In this document: in pieces, positions 1-7,402 of the stretch | Layout of the letters: every line of letters starts with the position of its first letter | Position numbering within the stretch: the stretch's first letter is position 1 | Source of the DNA: JAGXQV01 sp964505475 | GTDB taxonomy: Bacteria; Pseudomonadota; Gammaproteobacteria; Burkholderiales; Sulfuricellaceae | Length of the DNA stretch: 16,503 bases | Direction: 5' to 3' | Assembly: GCA_964505475.1 (NCBI GenBank) | Contig: CAZDIJ010000064.1 | Location: forward strand, 1 to 16,503 | Position numbers and translations under genes: made by a program | The notes under the pieces: generated by a model | The model's input: only the letters and a program-made list of their open reading frames with translations | What the model was told of the DNA's origin: nothing | Database searches by the model: none

Positions 1-726
1 GAAGGTTTCCTCGCCGACCTGCTTGACCGCCACGCCGTCGGCGAAGATGCCGACTTGCGGCAGCAGCACCCGTTCGTCCATTTTCAGGGATTGGTACATG
101 GCGTCGGCGTCCACCGGTTCGACGCCGATAATCAGGGTTTCCGGCTTGAGGCGCTTGACGTAGGCGGCGATGCCGGCGATCAGGCCGCCGCCGCCCACCG
201 GGACGAAGATGGCGTGAATGGGTTCGCCGTGCTGGCGCAGCATTTCCATGGCGATGGTGCCTTGCCCGGCGATCACGTCGGGGTCGTCGTAGGGGTGGAC
301 GAAGGCGAGCTTGCGTTCCTTGGCCAATTCGACGGCGTGCAGGTAGGCGTCGCTGTACGAGTCGCCGTGCAGCACCACCTTGGCGCCGCGCGCCGCGACG
401 GCGTCCACCTTGATCTGCGGGGTGGTGGCGGGCATGACGATGGTCGCTTCGCAGCCGAGTTTTTGCGCCGACATCGCCACGCCCTGGGCGTGGTTGCCGG
501 CGGAGGCGGCGATCACGCCGCGCTTGAGGACGCTTTTCGGCAATTGCGCCATCTTGTTGTAGGCGCCGCGCAGCTTGAAGGAGAACACCGGCTGCATGTC
601 CTCGCGCTTCAGCAGCACCTTGTTGTGGATGCGGCGCGACAGGTTGGGGGCGAATTCCAGCGGGGTTTCGACGGCCACGTCGTAGACGCGGGCGGTGAGA
701 ATTTTTTCGAGATAGCCGTTTTGCAT
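1..726 (-). CDS. ilvA: Biosynthetic-type threonine deaminase (threonine ammonia-lyase), 5' part only
   Basis: PLP-dependent enzyme that converts threonine to 2-oxobutyrate and ammonia, the first committed step of isoleucine synthesis, in the cytoplasm. The 242 visible residues are the N-terminal half of the catalytic domain; the rest, including any C-terminal ACT-like regulatory domain, lies beyond the left edge. Visible family marks are the Schiff-base lysine in SFKLRGAYNKM (K51), the SAGNHAQGVA substrate loop (about 75-84) and the PLP phosphate-binding glycine run VGGGGL (about 177-182). I chose the ATG at 726 because MQNGYLEKILTARVYDV matches the usual start of proteobacterial IlvA. An in-frame ATG at 756 would add ten residues; neither start has a strong Shine-Dalgarno. 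It is transcribed divergently from rpiA. The biosynthetic rather than catabolic form is inferred from sequence style, since the regulatory domain cannot be seen. Confidence 0.93.
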   Translation of the reverse strand, partial: MQNGYLEKILTARVYDVAVETPLEFAPNLSRRIHNKVLLKREDMQPVFSFKLRGAYNKMAQLPKSVLKRGVIAASAGNHAQGVAMSAQKLGCEATIVMPATTPQIKVDAVAARGAKVVLHGDSYSDAYLHAVELAKERKLAFVHPYDDPDVIAGQGTIAMEMLRQHGEPIHAIFVPVGGGGLIAGIAAYVKRLKPETLIIGVEPVDADAMYQSLKMDERVLLPQVGIFADGVAVKQVGEETF

Positions 727-864
727 GATGTGTCGGGTAACTTTGACGAATAACATCAAAGGTTAGCAGGAAACGCGCCAAATCCGAAGCGCGCCATTCC
801 GCTCCCGGCCAATTCCTGCAATAATTCGGCCTTACATGACAAATAAATGCATCGGGGAATAAGA

Positions 865-1524
865 ATGACGCAAGACGAACTGAAACGGGCGACCGCGCGC
901 GCCGCCATCGAGCATGTGCCGGCCGGGATCATCGGGGTGGGCACCGGCTCCACCGCGAATTTCTTCATCGACGAACTGGCCGGGATCAAGCACAAGATCG
1001 ACGGCGCCGTGGCGAGTTCGGACGCCACCGCGCAGCGCCTGAAGAAACACGGCATCGAGGTGCTCGACCTGAACAGCGTCGGTGAACTGGAAGTCTACGT
1101 GGACGGCGCCGACGAGATCACCGAACACATGCACATGATTAAGGGCGGCGGCGGCGCGCTGACGCGCGAGAAGATCGTCGCGGCGTGCAGCAAGAAGTTC
1201 GTGTGCATCGCCGATGCCTCCAAGCTGGTGGGCATGCTCGGCAAATTTCCCCTGCCGGTGGAGGTAATTCCCATGGCGCGCAGCTACGTGGCGCGCCAGT
1301 TGACGGCGTTGGGCGGCCAGCCGGTGCTGCGCCAGGGTTTCACCACCGACAACGGCAACGTGATCCTCGACGTGCACGGCTTGCAGATCATGAATCCGGT
1401 CGAGCTGGAGGCGCGCATCAACCAGATCGTCGGCGTGGTCACCAACGGCCTGTTCGCGGCGCGCCCCGCCGACGTGCTGTTGCTCGGCGCGGCGGACGGG
1501 GTGAAAACCCTGACCGCTAACTGA
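865..1524 (+). CDS. rpiA: Ribose-5-phosphate isomerase A
   Basis: Interconverts ribose 5-phosphate and ribulose 5-phosphate in the non-oxidative pentose phosphate pathway, in the cytoplasm. The product is 219 residues, the same length as E. coli RpiA. Clear family motifs are the phosphate-binding GVGTGSTANFFID (about 24-36), VDGADEI with the catalytic aspartates (D80, D83) and KGGGGALTREKI (lysine 93, glutamate 102). These line up one residue short of the numbers known for E. coli RpiA (D81, D84, K94, E103). The ATG at 865 was chosen because GGGGA at 854-858 sits at good ribosome-binding distance and the protein then starts MTQDELKR as in relatives; the in-frame ATG at 847 lacks such a site. 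A hairpin terminator follows it at 1546-1568, so it is probably a single-gene unit. Confidence 0.97.
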   Translation: MTQDELKRATARAAIEHVPAGIIGVGTGSTANFFIDELAGIKHKIDGAVASSDATAQRLKKHGIEVLDLNSVGELEVYVDGADEITEHMHMIKGGGGALTREKIVAACSKKFVCIADASKLVGMLGKFPLPVEVIPMARSYVARQLTALGGQPVLRQGFTTDNGNVILDVHGLQIMNPVELEARINQIVGVVTNGLFAARPADVLLLGAADGVKTLTAN

Positions 1525-1545
1525 TTGCCACACAACGGTCATATT

Positions 1546-1568
1546 GCGAAGTTACACTTCGCCCTTTT
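1546..1568 (+). terminator. Rho-independent terminator after rpiA
   Basis: Perfect 7-bp inverted repeat GCGAAGT-TAC-ACTTCGC (1546-1562) with a 3-nt loop, followed by CC and a four-T run (1565-1568). It lies 22 bp after the rpiA stop and 24 bp before the phoU start, so it would separate rpiA from phoU-ppx. The T run is short, so termination may be only partial. Confidence 0.55.
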
Positions 1569-1591
1569 AGGTGTTTTTCAGGAGCGTGAAG

Positions 1592-2296
1592 ATGGCGGGT
1601 GAGCATATTTACAAGCAGTTCGATGCGGAGCTGGAAAGCGTGCGCGCGTTGGTGCTGCAAATGGGCGGGCTGGTCGAGGAGCAGATTGTCCGGTCGATCG
1701 AGGCGCTGACCACCGGCGACGAGGAACTGGCCAACCAGGTGATCGCCGACGACCACAAGGTCAATGCGCTGGACGTGGACATCGACGAGCAATGCACCCA
1801 CATCATCGCGCGCCGCCAACCCACCGCCGGCGACCTGCGCCTGGTGATGACGGTCATCAAGATCACCTCCGACCTGGAGCGCATCGGCGACAAGGCGGGC
1901 AAGATCGCCCGCCTTTCCAAGCGTATTTACGGTTCCGGCCTGTCGCGCCCGCGCTTCCGTGAAATCGAGCTGATGAGCGAGCTGGTGCTGGAGATGCTGC
2001 GCAAGGCGCTCGACGCCTTCGCCCGCCTGGACGCGGCGCTGGCGGTGGATGTCAGCCGCGCCGACGAGAAGGTGGACGAGGAGTTCCGCTCGGTGTTCCG
2101 CCAGCTCATCACCTTCATGATGGAAGACCCGCGCACCATTTCGCAGTCGCTCGACGTGATGTTCACCGCCAAGGCCATCGAGCGCATCGGCGACCACGCC
2201 AAGAATATCGCCGAATACGTCATCTACATGGTCAAGGGCAAGGACGTGCGCCACGTTTCTCCCGAGGAAATCGAGCAGCAAGTTCGCGGCGAGTAA
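1592..2296 (+). CDS. phoU: Phosphate signalling protein PhoU
   Basis: Cytoplasmic regulator that links phosphate uptake to the PhoR/PhoB system and restrains phosphate overaccumulation. The 234-residue product has the family's two three-helix repeats, each with a metal-binding signature: DLERIGDKAGKIA (about 95-107) and AIERIGDHAKNIAEYV (about 195-210). Length is normal for PhoU (about 230-240). The ATG at 1592 is preceded by GGAG (1581-1584) at good spacing and gives the usual start MAGEHIYKQFDAELE; an ATG at 1571 is possible but lacks this site. The stop overlaps the ppx start (TAATG), implying coupled translation. No pst transporter or phoBR gene lies nearby, so here PhoU is paired with polyphosphate enzymes instead. 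No convincing Pho box is seen upstream. Confidence 0.96.
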   Translation: MAGEHIYKQFDAELESVRALVLQMGGLVEEQIVRSIEALTTGDEELANQVIADDHKVNALDVDIDEQCTHIIARRQPTAGDLRLVMTVIKITSDLERIGDKAGKIARLSKRIYGSGLSRPRFREIELMSELVLEMLRKALDAFARLDAALAVDVSRADEKVDEEFRSVFRQLITFMMEDPRTISQSLDVMFTAKAIERIGDHAKNIAEYVIYMVKGKDVRHVSPEEIEQQVRGE

Positions 2297-3852
2297 TGGG
2301 GGATTATTCCACCGTCGCCGCCGTCGATCTGGGGTCTAGCCGTTTCCGGTTGCAGATGGCGCGAATGAAGGCGTATTCCACCGTCGCCGCCGTCGATCTG
2401 GGTTCCAACAGTTTCAGATTGCAAGTGGCGCGGGTGGAGGATGACCAGCTCTACCCGCTCGACGCCTTGAAGGAAACGGTGCGCCTCGCCGCCGGCCTGG
2501 GCGAGGGCAAGCTGCTCGACAGCGAAACCCGCGCGCGCGCCATCGACTGCCTCAAGCGTTTCGGCGAGCGCCTGCGCGGCCTGCCGTCCGACGCGGTGCG
2601 GGCGGTGGCGACCAATACCTTCCGGGTGGCGAAAAACTCCGCCGAATTTCTCGGCGAGGCCGAAGCCGCCCTCGGCTTCCCCATCGAAATCATCGCCGGG
2701 CGCGAGGAAGCGCGCCTCATCTACCTGGGCGTTTCCCACAGCCTGCCGGCATCCCGCGAAAAACGCCTGGTGATCGACATCGGCGGCGGTTCCACCGAAT
2801 TCATCATCGGCACCGGCCACAAGCCGCAATTGATGGAAAGCCTCTACATGGGCTGCGTCAGCTTCAGCCGGCGTTTCTTCCCGGACGGCAGGATCACCAA
2901 GGGCGCCATGCAGCGCGCCGAACTGGCCGCGCGCAGCGAAATCCAGTTGATTTCCGGCGGCTACGGCGCCGGCCATTGGCGCCAGGCGGTGGGGTCGTCG
3001 GGCAGCGCGCGCGCCTTGGCGGAAATTCTTGAGGCCAACGGCTGGGCGGAAAACGGCATCACCCAGGGCGGCCTGGACAGCCTGCGCGCCGCCCTGGTCA
3101 AGGCGGGCAACGCCAGCAAATTGTCCTTGCCCGGTCTGCGTTCAGACCGCGTGCCGGTGCTGGCCGGCGGTTTCGCCATCATGGCGGCGGCCTTCGCCGA
3201 ACTGGGCATCGAAAGAATGGCGGTGGCCGACAGCGCCTTGCGCGAAGGGGTGTTGTACGACATGCTGGGGCGCTTCCACCAGCACGACATGCGCGAAACC
3301 ACCGCCCGCCGCTTCATGCGGCGCTACCAGGTGGATCCGGTGCAGGCCGGGCGGGTGGAAATGCTGGGGATCGAACTGTTGCGTCAACTCATCGGCAACC
3401 AGCCGCTCGATTTGGACGCAGCGCTGCAATTCTTCTCGTGGGGGGCGAAGCTGCACGAGATCGGGCTGTCCATTTCCCATGCCGGTTACCACAAGCATTC
3501 CGCCTACATCCTGGAAAATGCCGACATGCCGGGGTTCTCCAAAAAGGAGCAGGATCGCCTCGCCATGCTGGTATTGGCGCAGCGCGGCTCGCTGGGCAAG
3601 GTGCTGAACCGTGTCGCGGCGCCGCAGGAGTGGGCGCAGATGCTGGCATTGCGCCTGGCGGTGCTGTTCTACCGCAGCCGCATGGAACTCGATCTGCCCC
3701 GGGAGATGCACCTGGAAGCCGGCGGCGGCGGTTTCCAGTTGACCCTCGACAAAAACTGGCTGGCGCGCAACCCGCTGACGCAAACCGCCCTGGAAAGCGA
3801 AGCCAAGGACTGGAAAGCGGTCGGCAAGCGGCTGACGGTCGCCGCGGTCTGA
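2296..3852 (+). CDS. ppx: Exopolyphosphatase (Ppx/GppA family) with duplicated N-terminus
   Basis: Releases phosphate from the ends of polyphosphate; GppA-type relatives also hydrolyse pppGpp, and sequence alone does not fully separate the two. It belongs to the ASKHA (actin-like ATPase) fold: phosphate-1 motif VDLGSNSFRL, GREEARLIYLGV (about 135-146) and the phosphate-2 motif DIGGGSTEFIIG (about 161-172), followed by a helical HD-like C-terminal region with KLHEIG. The pairing with ppk1 and phoU favours exopolyphosphatase. The oddity is the start: from the ATG at 2296, which overlaps the phoU stop, residues 4-26 duplicate residues 27-49. The second copy carries the intact GSN motif; the first reads GSSR. 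An ATG at 2365 in the second copy would give a normal 495-residue protein. Which ATG is used is not decided by a clear ribosome-binding site. Confidence 0.93.
   Translation: MGDYSTVAAVDLGSSRFRLQMARMKAYSTVAAVDLGSNSFRLQVARVEDDQLYPLDALKETVRLAAGLGEGKLLDSETRARAIDCLKRFGERLRGLPSDAVRAVATNTFRVAKNSAEFLGEAEAALGFPIEIIAGREEARLIYLGVSHSLPASREKRLVIDIGGGSTEFIIGTGHKPQLMESLYMGCVSFSRRFFPDGRITKGAMQRAELAARSEIQLISGGYGAGHWRQAVGSSGSARALAEILEANGWAENGITQGGLDSLRAALVKAGNASKLSLPGLRSDRVPVLAGGFAIMAAAFAELGIERMAVADSALREGVLYDMLGRFHQHDMRETTARRFMRRYQVDPVQAGRVEMLGIELLRQLIGNQPLDLDAALQFFSWGAKLHEIGLSISHAGYHKHSAYILENADMPGFSKKEQDRLAMLVLAQRGSLGKVLNRVAAPQEWAQMLALRLAVLFYRSRMELDLPREMHLEAGGGGFQLTLDKNWLARNPLTQTALESEAKDWKAVGKRLTVAAV
2305..2442 (+). 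repeat. 69-bp in-frame tandem duplication at the 5' end of ppx
   Basis: Two adjacent 69-bp units, 2305-2373 and 2374-2442. Counted by eye, 56 of 69 positions match and the first 29 are identical; all 13 mismatches lie in the last 40. At protein level 17 of 23 residues match. Each unit is preceded by an ATG at the same distance (2296 and 2365). The second unit has the canonical nucleotide-binding motif DLGSNSFRL, the first the altered DLGSSRFRL. The unit is a multiple of three and keeps the frame open. Confidence 0.95.
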
Positions 3853-3861
3853 ACGTCTGAC

Positions 3862-3880
3862 CCCCCGCGCTGCGTGGGGG
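3862..3880. terminator. Possible bidirectional hairpin between convergent ppx and ppk1
   Basis: CCCCCGCG-CTG-CGTGGGGG forms an 8-bp stem with one G-T wobble and a 3-nt loop, 9 bp after the ppx stop and 21 bp from the ppk1 stop. No T run follows on either strand, so it is only a candidate terminator or 3'-end stabiliser shared by the two convergent genes. Confidence 0.35.
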
Positions 3881-3901
3881 CGCAGGCTCCGCGCCGGTTA
3901 G

Positions 3902-5977
3902 CTACAGCGGCTTGGTCAGTTCCGCCAGCAGTTCCTGCTGGGCGCAATGGTGCTTGGCGCCGCGCCGTGGCGGCTTGCGCTCGAACGTCCCGCCGGCGTT
4001 CATCTCCCACGACTGGATGTTGTCGCTCAGATAATAGTCCAGCCCTTCCTTGATTACACGCCGTTTCAGCTTGGGGTCGAGCACCGGGAAGCAGGTTTCG
4101 ACGCGGCGGAAGAAGTTGCGCTGCATCCAGTCGGCGCTGGAAAGGTAGAGGTGCTGGGCGCCGTCGTCGTAGAAATAGAAGATGCGCGAGTGTTCGAGAA
4201 AACGGCCGATCACCGAACGCACCCGGATGTTTTCCGAGACGCCGGGGATGCCGGGGCGCAGGGCGCAGACGCCGCGCACGACGAGGTCGATCTTGACCCC
4301 GGCCTGGGAGGCCTCGTAAAGGGCGCTGATGATCTGCGGTTCGAGCAGCGAGTTCATCTTGGCGATGATCTGCGCCTTTTTGCCGGCCTTGGCGTGTTCG
4401 GCCTCGTGGTGGATCAGCTCCATCATGGTGGGGTGCAGGCTGAACGGCGATTGCAGTACGTGGTGGAGCTTGCTCGCCTTGCCTAGCCCGGTGAGCTGGA
4501 CGAAGATGTCGTTGACGTCGCCGCCGATCTCGTCGTTGCAGGTGAACAGGCCGAAGTCGGTGTAGAGCTTGGCGGTGCGCGGGTGGTAGTTGCCGGTGCC
4601 GAGATGGACGTAGCGGCGCAGCGTGTCTTCCTCGCGGCGCACCACCAGCAGCATCTTGGCGTGGGTCTTGTAGCCCACCACGCCGTACACCACATGGGCG
4701 CCGGCCTGTTCCAGGCGTTCCGCCCAGTTGATGTTGGCTTCCTCGTCGAAACGCGCCATCAGTTCCACCACCACCGTCACTTCCTTGCCGTTGCGCGCCG
4801 CCTTGATGAGCGCCTCCATCAGCATCGAGTCGGTGCTGGTGCGGTAGATGGTCTGGCGGATCGCCATCACGTCGGGGTCGGCCGCCGCCTGCTGGAGGAA
4901 GTCGATCACCGGGGTGAAGGCCTGGTAGGGCTGGTGCAGCAGGATGTCGCCGTTGCGGATCGCCTGGAACATGTCGTTCTGCTTGGACAACTCCTTGGGC
5001 AGGCTGGGCAGGAAGGGCGCGAACTTGAGGTCGGAACGGTCCACCCGGTCGGGAATCTGCATCAGGCGCACCAGGTTGACCGGGCCGTGGACGCGGTACA
5101 GGTCGTCCTGGGTCAGGCCGAACTGGCCGAGCAGGAAAGTGGCCATTTCCGGCGAACAGTTATCCGCCACCTCCAGCCGCACCTCGTCGCCGTAGTGGCG
5201 GTGCGACAGCTCGCCCTGCAAGGCCAGGCGCAGGTTCTTCATTTCCTCCTCATCGACGAACAGGTTGCTGTTGCGGGTGACGCGGAACTGGTAGCAGCCC
5301 TTGACGTTCATCCCGGAAAACAGCTCACCGACGTGGGCGTGGAGGATCGAGGTGAGGAAGACGAAGCCGTATTCGCTGCCCGCCACCTCCTTGGGCAGGC
5401 GGATCACGCGCGGCAGCGAGCGCGGCGCCTGGACGATGGCGGTGCCGGAATTGCGGCCGAAGGCGTCCTTGCCCTCCAGTTCGACGGCGAAATTCAGGCT
5501 CTTGTTGAGCACGCGCGGGAAAGGGTGCGCCGGATCGAGTCCGATGGGCGTCAGCACCGGCATCAGCTCGCGGAAGAAGTAGTTGCGGATCCATTCGCTC
5601 TGTTCCTGCGACCAGTGGTTGCGGCGCACGAAGCGGATGCCTTCCTTGGCGAGGTCCGGCAGGATCACCTCGTTGAGGTGCTGGTATTGGCGCTCCATCA
5701 GCTTGTGCGCGACCTGGCTGACTTCCTTGAAGGCCTGGCGCGCCGTCAGGCCGTCCGGGCCGGTGACGGTGTTGGGGTCGTACTTGATCTGCTCCTTCAG
5801 GCCGGCGACCCGCACCTCGAAAAACTCATCCAGGTTGCTGCTGACGATGCACAGGAACTTCAGCCTCTCCAGCAGCGGGTTGCGCTCGTCCTCCGCCTGC
5901 TCCAGCACGCGCTGGTTGAAGGCGAGCAGGCCGAGTTCACGGTTGATGAAGTATTCGGGGGCGTCGAAATTGGCCAT
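3902..5977 (-). CDS. ppk1: Polyphosphate kinase 1
   Basis: Polymerises the gamma-phosphate of ATP into long-chain polyphosphate, reversibly, probably at the inner face of the membrane. The 691-residue product has the four-domain PPK1 layout: N-terminal helical domain (FINRELGLLAFNQRVLEQA at the start), the head domain, and two C-terminal phospholipase-D-like domains. The autophosphorylated histidine is H439 in GYKTHAKMLL, close to E. coli H435; the second essential histidine is H596 in FLEHSRIF. VHLGTGNYHPRTAKLYTDFG (about 457-476) is a family hallmark. Length is as expected. The start MANFDAPEYFINREL is typical and has a weak GGA upstream. It runs convergent to phoU-ppx, so synthesis and breakdown genes are adjacent but separately transcribed. 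yggX lies 91 bp upstream on the same strand and may share a transcript. Confidence 0.98.
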   Translation of the reverse strand: MANFDAPEYFINRELGLLAFNQRVLEQAEDERNPLLERLKFLCIVSSNLDEFFEVRVAGLKEQIKYDPNTVTGPDGLTARQAFKEVSQVAHKLMERQYQHLNEVILPDLAKEGIRFVRRNHWSQEQSEWIRNYFFRELMPVLTPIGLDPAHPFPRVLNKSLNFAVELEGKDAFGRNSGTAIVQAPRSLPRVIRLPKEVAGSEYGFVFLTSILHAHVGELFSGMNVKGCYQFRVTRNSNLFVDEEEMKNLRLALQGELSHRHYGDEVRLEVADNCSPEMATFLLGQFGLTQDDLYRVHGPVNLVRLMQIPDRVDRSDLKFAPFLPSLPKELSKQNDMFQAIRNGDILLHQPYQAFTPVIDFLQQAAADPDVMAIRQTIYRTSTDSMLMEALIKAARNGKEVTVVVELMARFDEEANINWAERLEQAGAHVVYGVVGYKTHAKMLLVVRREEDTLRRYVHLGTGNYHPRTAKLYTDFGLFTCNDEIGGDVNDIFVQLTGLGKASKLHHVLQSPFSLHPTMMELIHHEAEHAKAGKKAQIIAKMNSLLEPQIISALYEASQAGVKIDLVVRGVCALRPGIPGVSENIRVRSVIGRFLEHSRIFYFYDDGAQHLYLSSADWMQRNFFRRVETCFPVLDPKLKRRVIKEGLDYYLSDNIQSWEMNAGGTFERKPPRRGAKHHCAQQELLAELTKPL

Positions 5978-6068
5978 GATGATCCGTGGAAAGAGTGGTG
6001 GAAAATCCGTAGGGCGGCGGCTGCCGGGCGTAGCGGCGCAGGCCGGACGATGCCGCCTCTTGAATCAA

Positions 6069-6341
6069 TCAGTGCTTGGGAGGAACGTATCCGCTCGCGC
6101 TGTCGGCGCCGCCGCCGAAGAAATAGGCCTCGACCTGCTGCTGGAGATACGTGCGCGCGCGGGGGTCGGCCATGCTCAGGCGGTTTTCGTTGATAAGCAT
6201 GGTTTGCTGGCGCAGCCAGCCGGCCCAGGCTTCCTTGGAAACATTCTCGAAAATCCGCTTGCCGAGTTCGCCGGGATAGGGGGGGAAATCCAGTCCCTCG
6301 GCTTCGCGGCCCAGCTTGATGCAGTTGACGGTTCTGGCCAT
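6069..6341 (-). CDS. yggX: Oxidative damage protection / Fe(II)-trafficking protein YggX
   Basis: Small cytoplasmic protein that protects iron-sulfur clusters and helps iron handling under oxidative stress; the exact biochemical role is not settled in the family. The product is 90 residues, the normal size, and starts MARTVNCIKLG with the conserved cysteine at position 7. Other family segments are EAEGLDFPPYPGELGKRI (about 13-30), AWAGWLRQQTMLINENRL and the C-terminal LQQQVEAYFFGGG. The ATG at 6341 was chosen because GGAG lies upstream at workable distance and the family start is matched; in-frame codons back to 6431 add unconserved sequence. It is divergent from the SHP gene across a 152-bp region and is followed by ppk1. 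Confidence 0.96.
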   Translation of the reverse strand: MARTVNCIKLGREAEGLDFPPYPGELGKRIFENVSKEAWAGWLRQQTMLINENRLSMADPRARTYLQQQVEAYFFGGGADSASGYVPPKH

Positions 6342-6419
6342 CGTGGTTGACTCCATGCCTGTTGCGATGAGACCATGATACCCAAAATCCCTAGGCCGTT
6401 CCACCGCCAAGCCTTTGGT

Positions 6420-6452
6420 GTTAAGCGGCACTTAAGAATCGGCCGCTATGCT
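6420..6452 (+). promoter_or_regulatory. PmrA/QseB-type box with -10, promoter of the SHP-DHC-b561 unit
   Basis: GTTAAGCGGCACTTAAG (6420-6436) fits the known PmrA/QseB box plan YTTAAK-N5-YTTAAK with one mismatch. Exactly 10 bp later comes TATGCT (6447-6452), a fair -10 hexamer. Transcription would then start near 6459 with a leader of about 35 nt before the ATG at 6494. The same architecture occurs at 8548-8580. A QseB-like regulator is encoded at 9708-10379. That QseB acts here is inferred. Confidence 0.6.
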
Positions 6453-6493
6453 GAAAACGTCCCTCGAAAGAGATAGATCGAAAGGAAGTAATC

Positions 6494-6886
6494 ATGAAAA
6501 AGCCGTTGATCGTTTTCGCACTGTTATTGCCTCTTCAACTGCACGCCGGCGGAAATGCCGTTCAGGACGGTTACCGTGCCGCCGCCAAGCAGGAAAATGC
6601 CGGGTTCAAGGACTTTTCCGCAACGCGCGGACAGGCCTTGTATGCCGCCAAGCACGGCGAGTTGGCGTGCGCAACCTGCCATGGCGATACGCCGCGGGCG
6701 CATGGAAAGCACGCCAAGACCGGCAAGGATATCTTGCCGCTGGCCCCGTCGGCCAATTCGGAGCGTTTCCGGGACACCGCCAAGGTTGAAAAATGGTTCA
6801 AGCGCAACTGCACCGAGGTGCTGAATCGCGCCTGTAGCGCGCAGGAAAAAGGCGATTTCATGGCCTACGTGCTGTCGGTCAACTAA
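6494..6886 (+). CDS. shp: SHP-type monohaem cytochrome c (DUF1924, sphaeroides haem protein family)
   Basis: Periplasmic c-type haem protein of the SHP family, whose studied members bind oxygen or NO at a haem with an unusual, displaceable asparagine ligand and receive electrons from DHC. The 130-residue precursor has a signal peptide (about 1-18, ending LHA), one haem site CATCH (59-63), and the C-terminal segment KRNCTEVLNRAC. In it N105 followed by C106 and C114 fits the Asn ligand with adjacent disulfide known for the family; this assignment is from memory of the R. sphaeroides protein. AGGAAG (6483-6488) is a strong ribosome-binding site. It is the first gene of a unit with DHC (11 bp downstream) and the b561-DHC fusion, and follows a PmrA/QseB-type box. 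The physiological substrate is not known from sequence. Confidence 0.88.
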   Translation: MKKPLIVFALLLPLQLHAGGNAVQDGYRAAAKQENAGFKDFSATRGQALYAAKHGELACATCHGDTPRAHGKHAKTGKDILPLAPSANSERFRDTAKVEKWFKRNCTEVLNRACSAQEKGDFMAYVLSVN

Positions 6887-6897
6887 GGAGACTCGAA

Positions 6898-7392
6898 ATG
6901 AAGAATCTATCGGTTATCGCGCTTGCTTGCGCGCTTATCCCCCTGGGGGCGGTCGCCGACGATCATGGCGACAAATACGGCGGCGAGAACCGCGGCAAGC
7001 CGGTTCTGCCGGCGCAAGCCAACGCCAAATGGCAGCAGGAATGCGGTGGGTGCCATATGGCCTTCGCTCCCGGCCTGCTGCCGGCGGAATCCTGGCGCAA
7101 GATGATGGCCGGTCTGGACAGGCACTTCGGTACGGATGCGTCGCTGACCGTGGAGGAAAACAGGGAAATCACCGCCTTCCTGGTCAACAACGCCTCCAAC
7201 CGCTGGCGTGCCGCCGCCGCGCCCCTGCGGATCACCGAGACCGCGTGGTTCCGTTACAAGCACGACGCGCACGAGGTTGCGCCGGACGTCTGGAAGCGCC
7301 CTTCGGTGAAAAGCCCGGCCAACTGCCAGGCCTGCCACCTTGCCGCGGATAAGGGCGATTTCAGCGAGCGCCAGATCCGCATTCCCAAGTAG
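6898..7392 (+). CDS. dhc: Dihaem cytochrome c (DHC)
   Basis: Periplasmic dihaem electron-transfer protein, the expected redox partner of SHP. The 164-residue precursor has a signal peptide (about 1-20, ending AVA), then two haem-binding sites, CGGCH (49-53) and CQACH (143-147), placed in an N-terminal and a C-terminal lobe as in the DHC family. WQQECGGCHMAF and the LLPAESWRKMMAGLDRHFG stretch are the most characteristic parts. AAGGAG (6885-6890) overlaps the shp stop codon and sits 7 bp before the ATG, so the two genes are clearly one unit. The downstream b561 gene begins 10 bp after its stop and contains a second, diverged copy of the same domain, so this organism has two DHC modules in a row. 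Confidence 0.9.
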   Translation: MKNLSVIALACALIPLGAVADDHGDKYGGENRGKPVLPAQANAKWQQECGGCHMAFAPGLLPAESWRKMMAGLDRHFGTDASLTVEENREITAFLVNNASNRWRAAAAPLRITETAWFRYKHDAHEVAPDVWKRPSVKSPANCQACHLAADKGDFSERQIRIPK

Positions 7393-7402
7393 GGGGGATG
7401 CC

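Noticed and set aside
1530..1560. Possible Pho box before phoU (GGTCATATTG)
   Set aside because: Only one poor half-site; no second half-site at the required 11-bp spacing.
5978..6068. Hairpin between yggX and ppk1
   Set aside because: GC-rich segments can pair only imperfectly and no T run follows; not strong enough to call a terminator.
4583..6193. Long plus-strand open frame (536 codons) opposite ppk1
   Set aside because: It is the GC-rich antisense shadow of ppk1; the low-complexity His/Val/Asp/Arg composition matches no family, while the other strand encodes a full PPK1.
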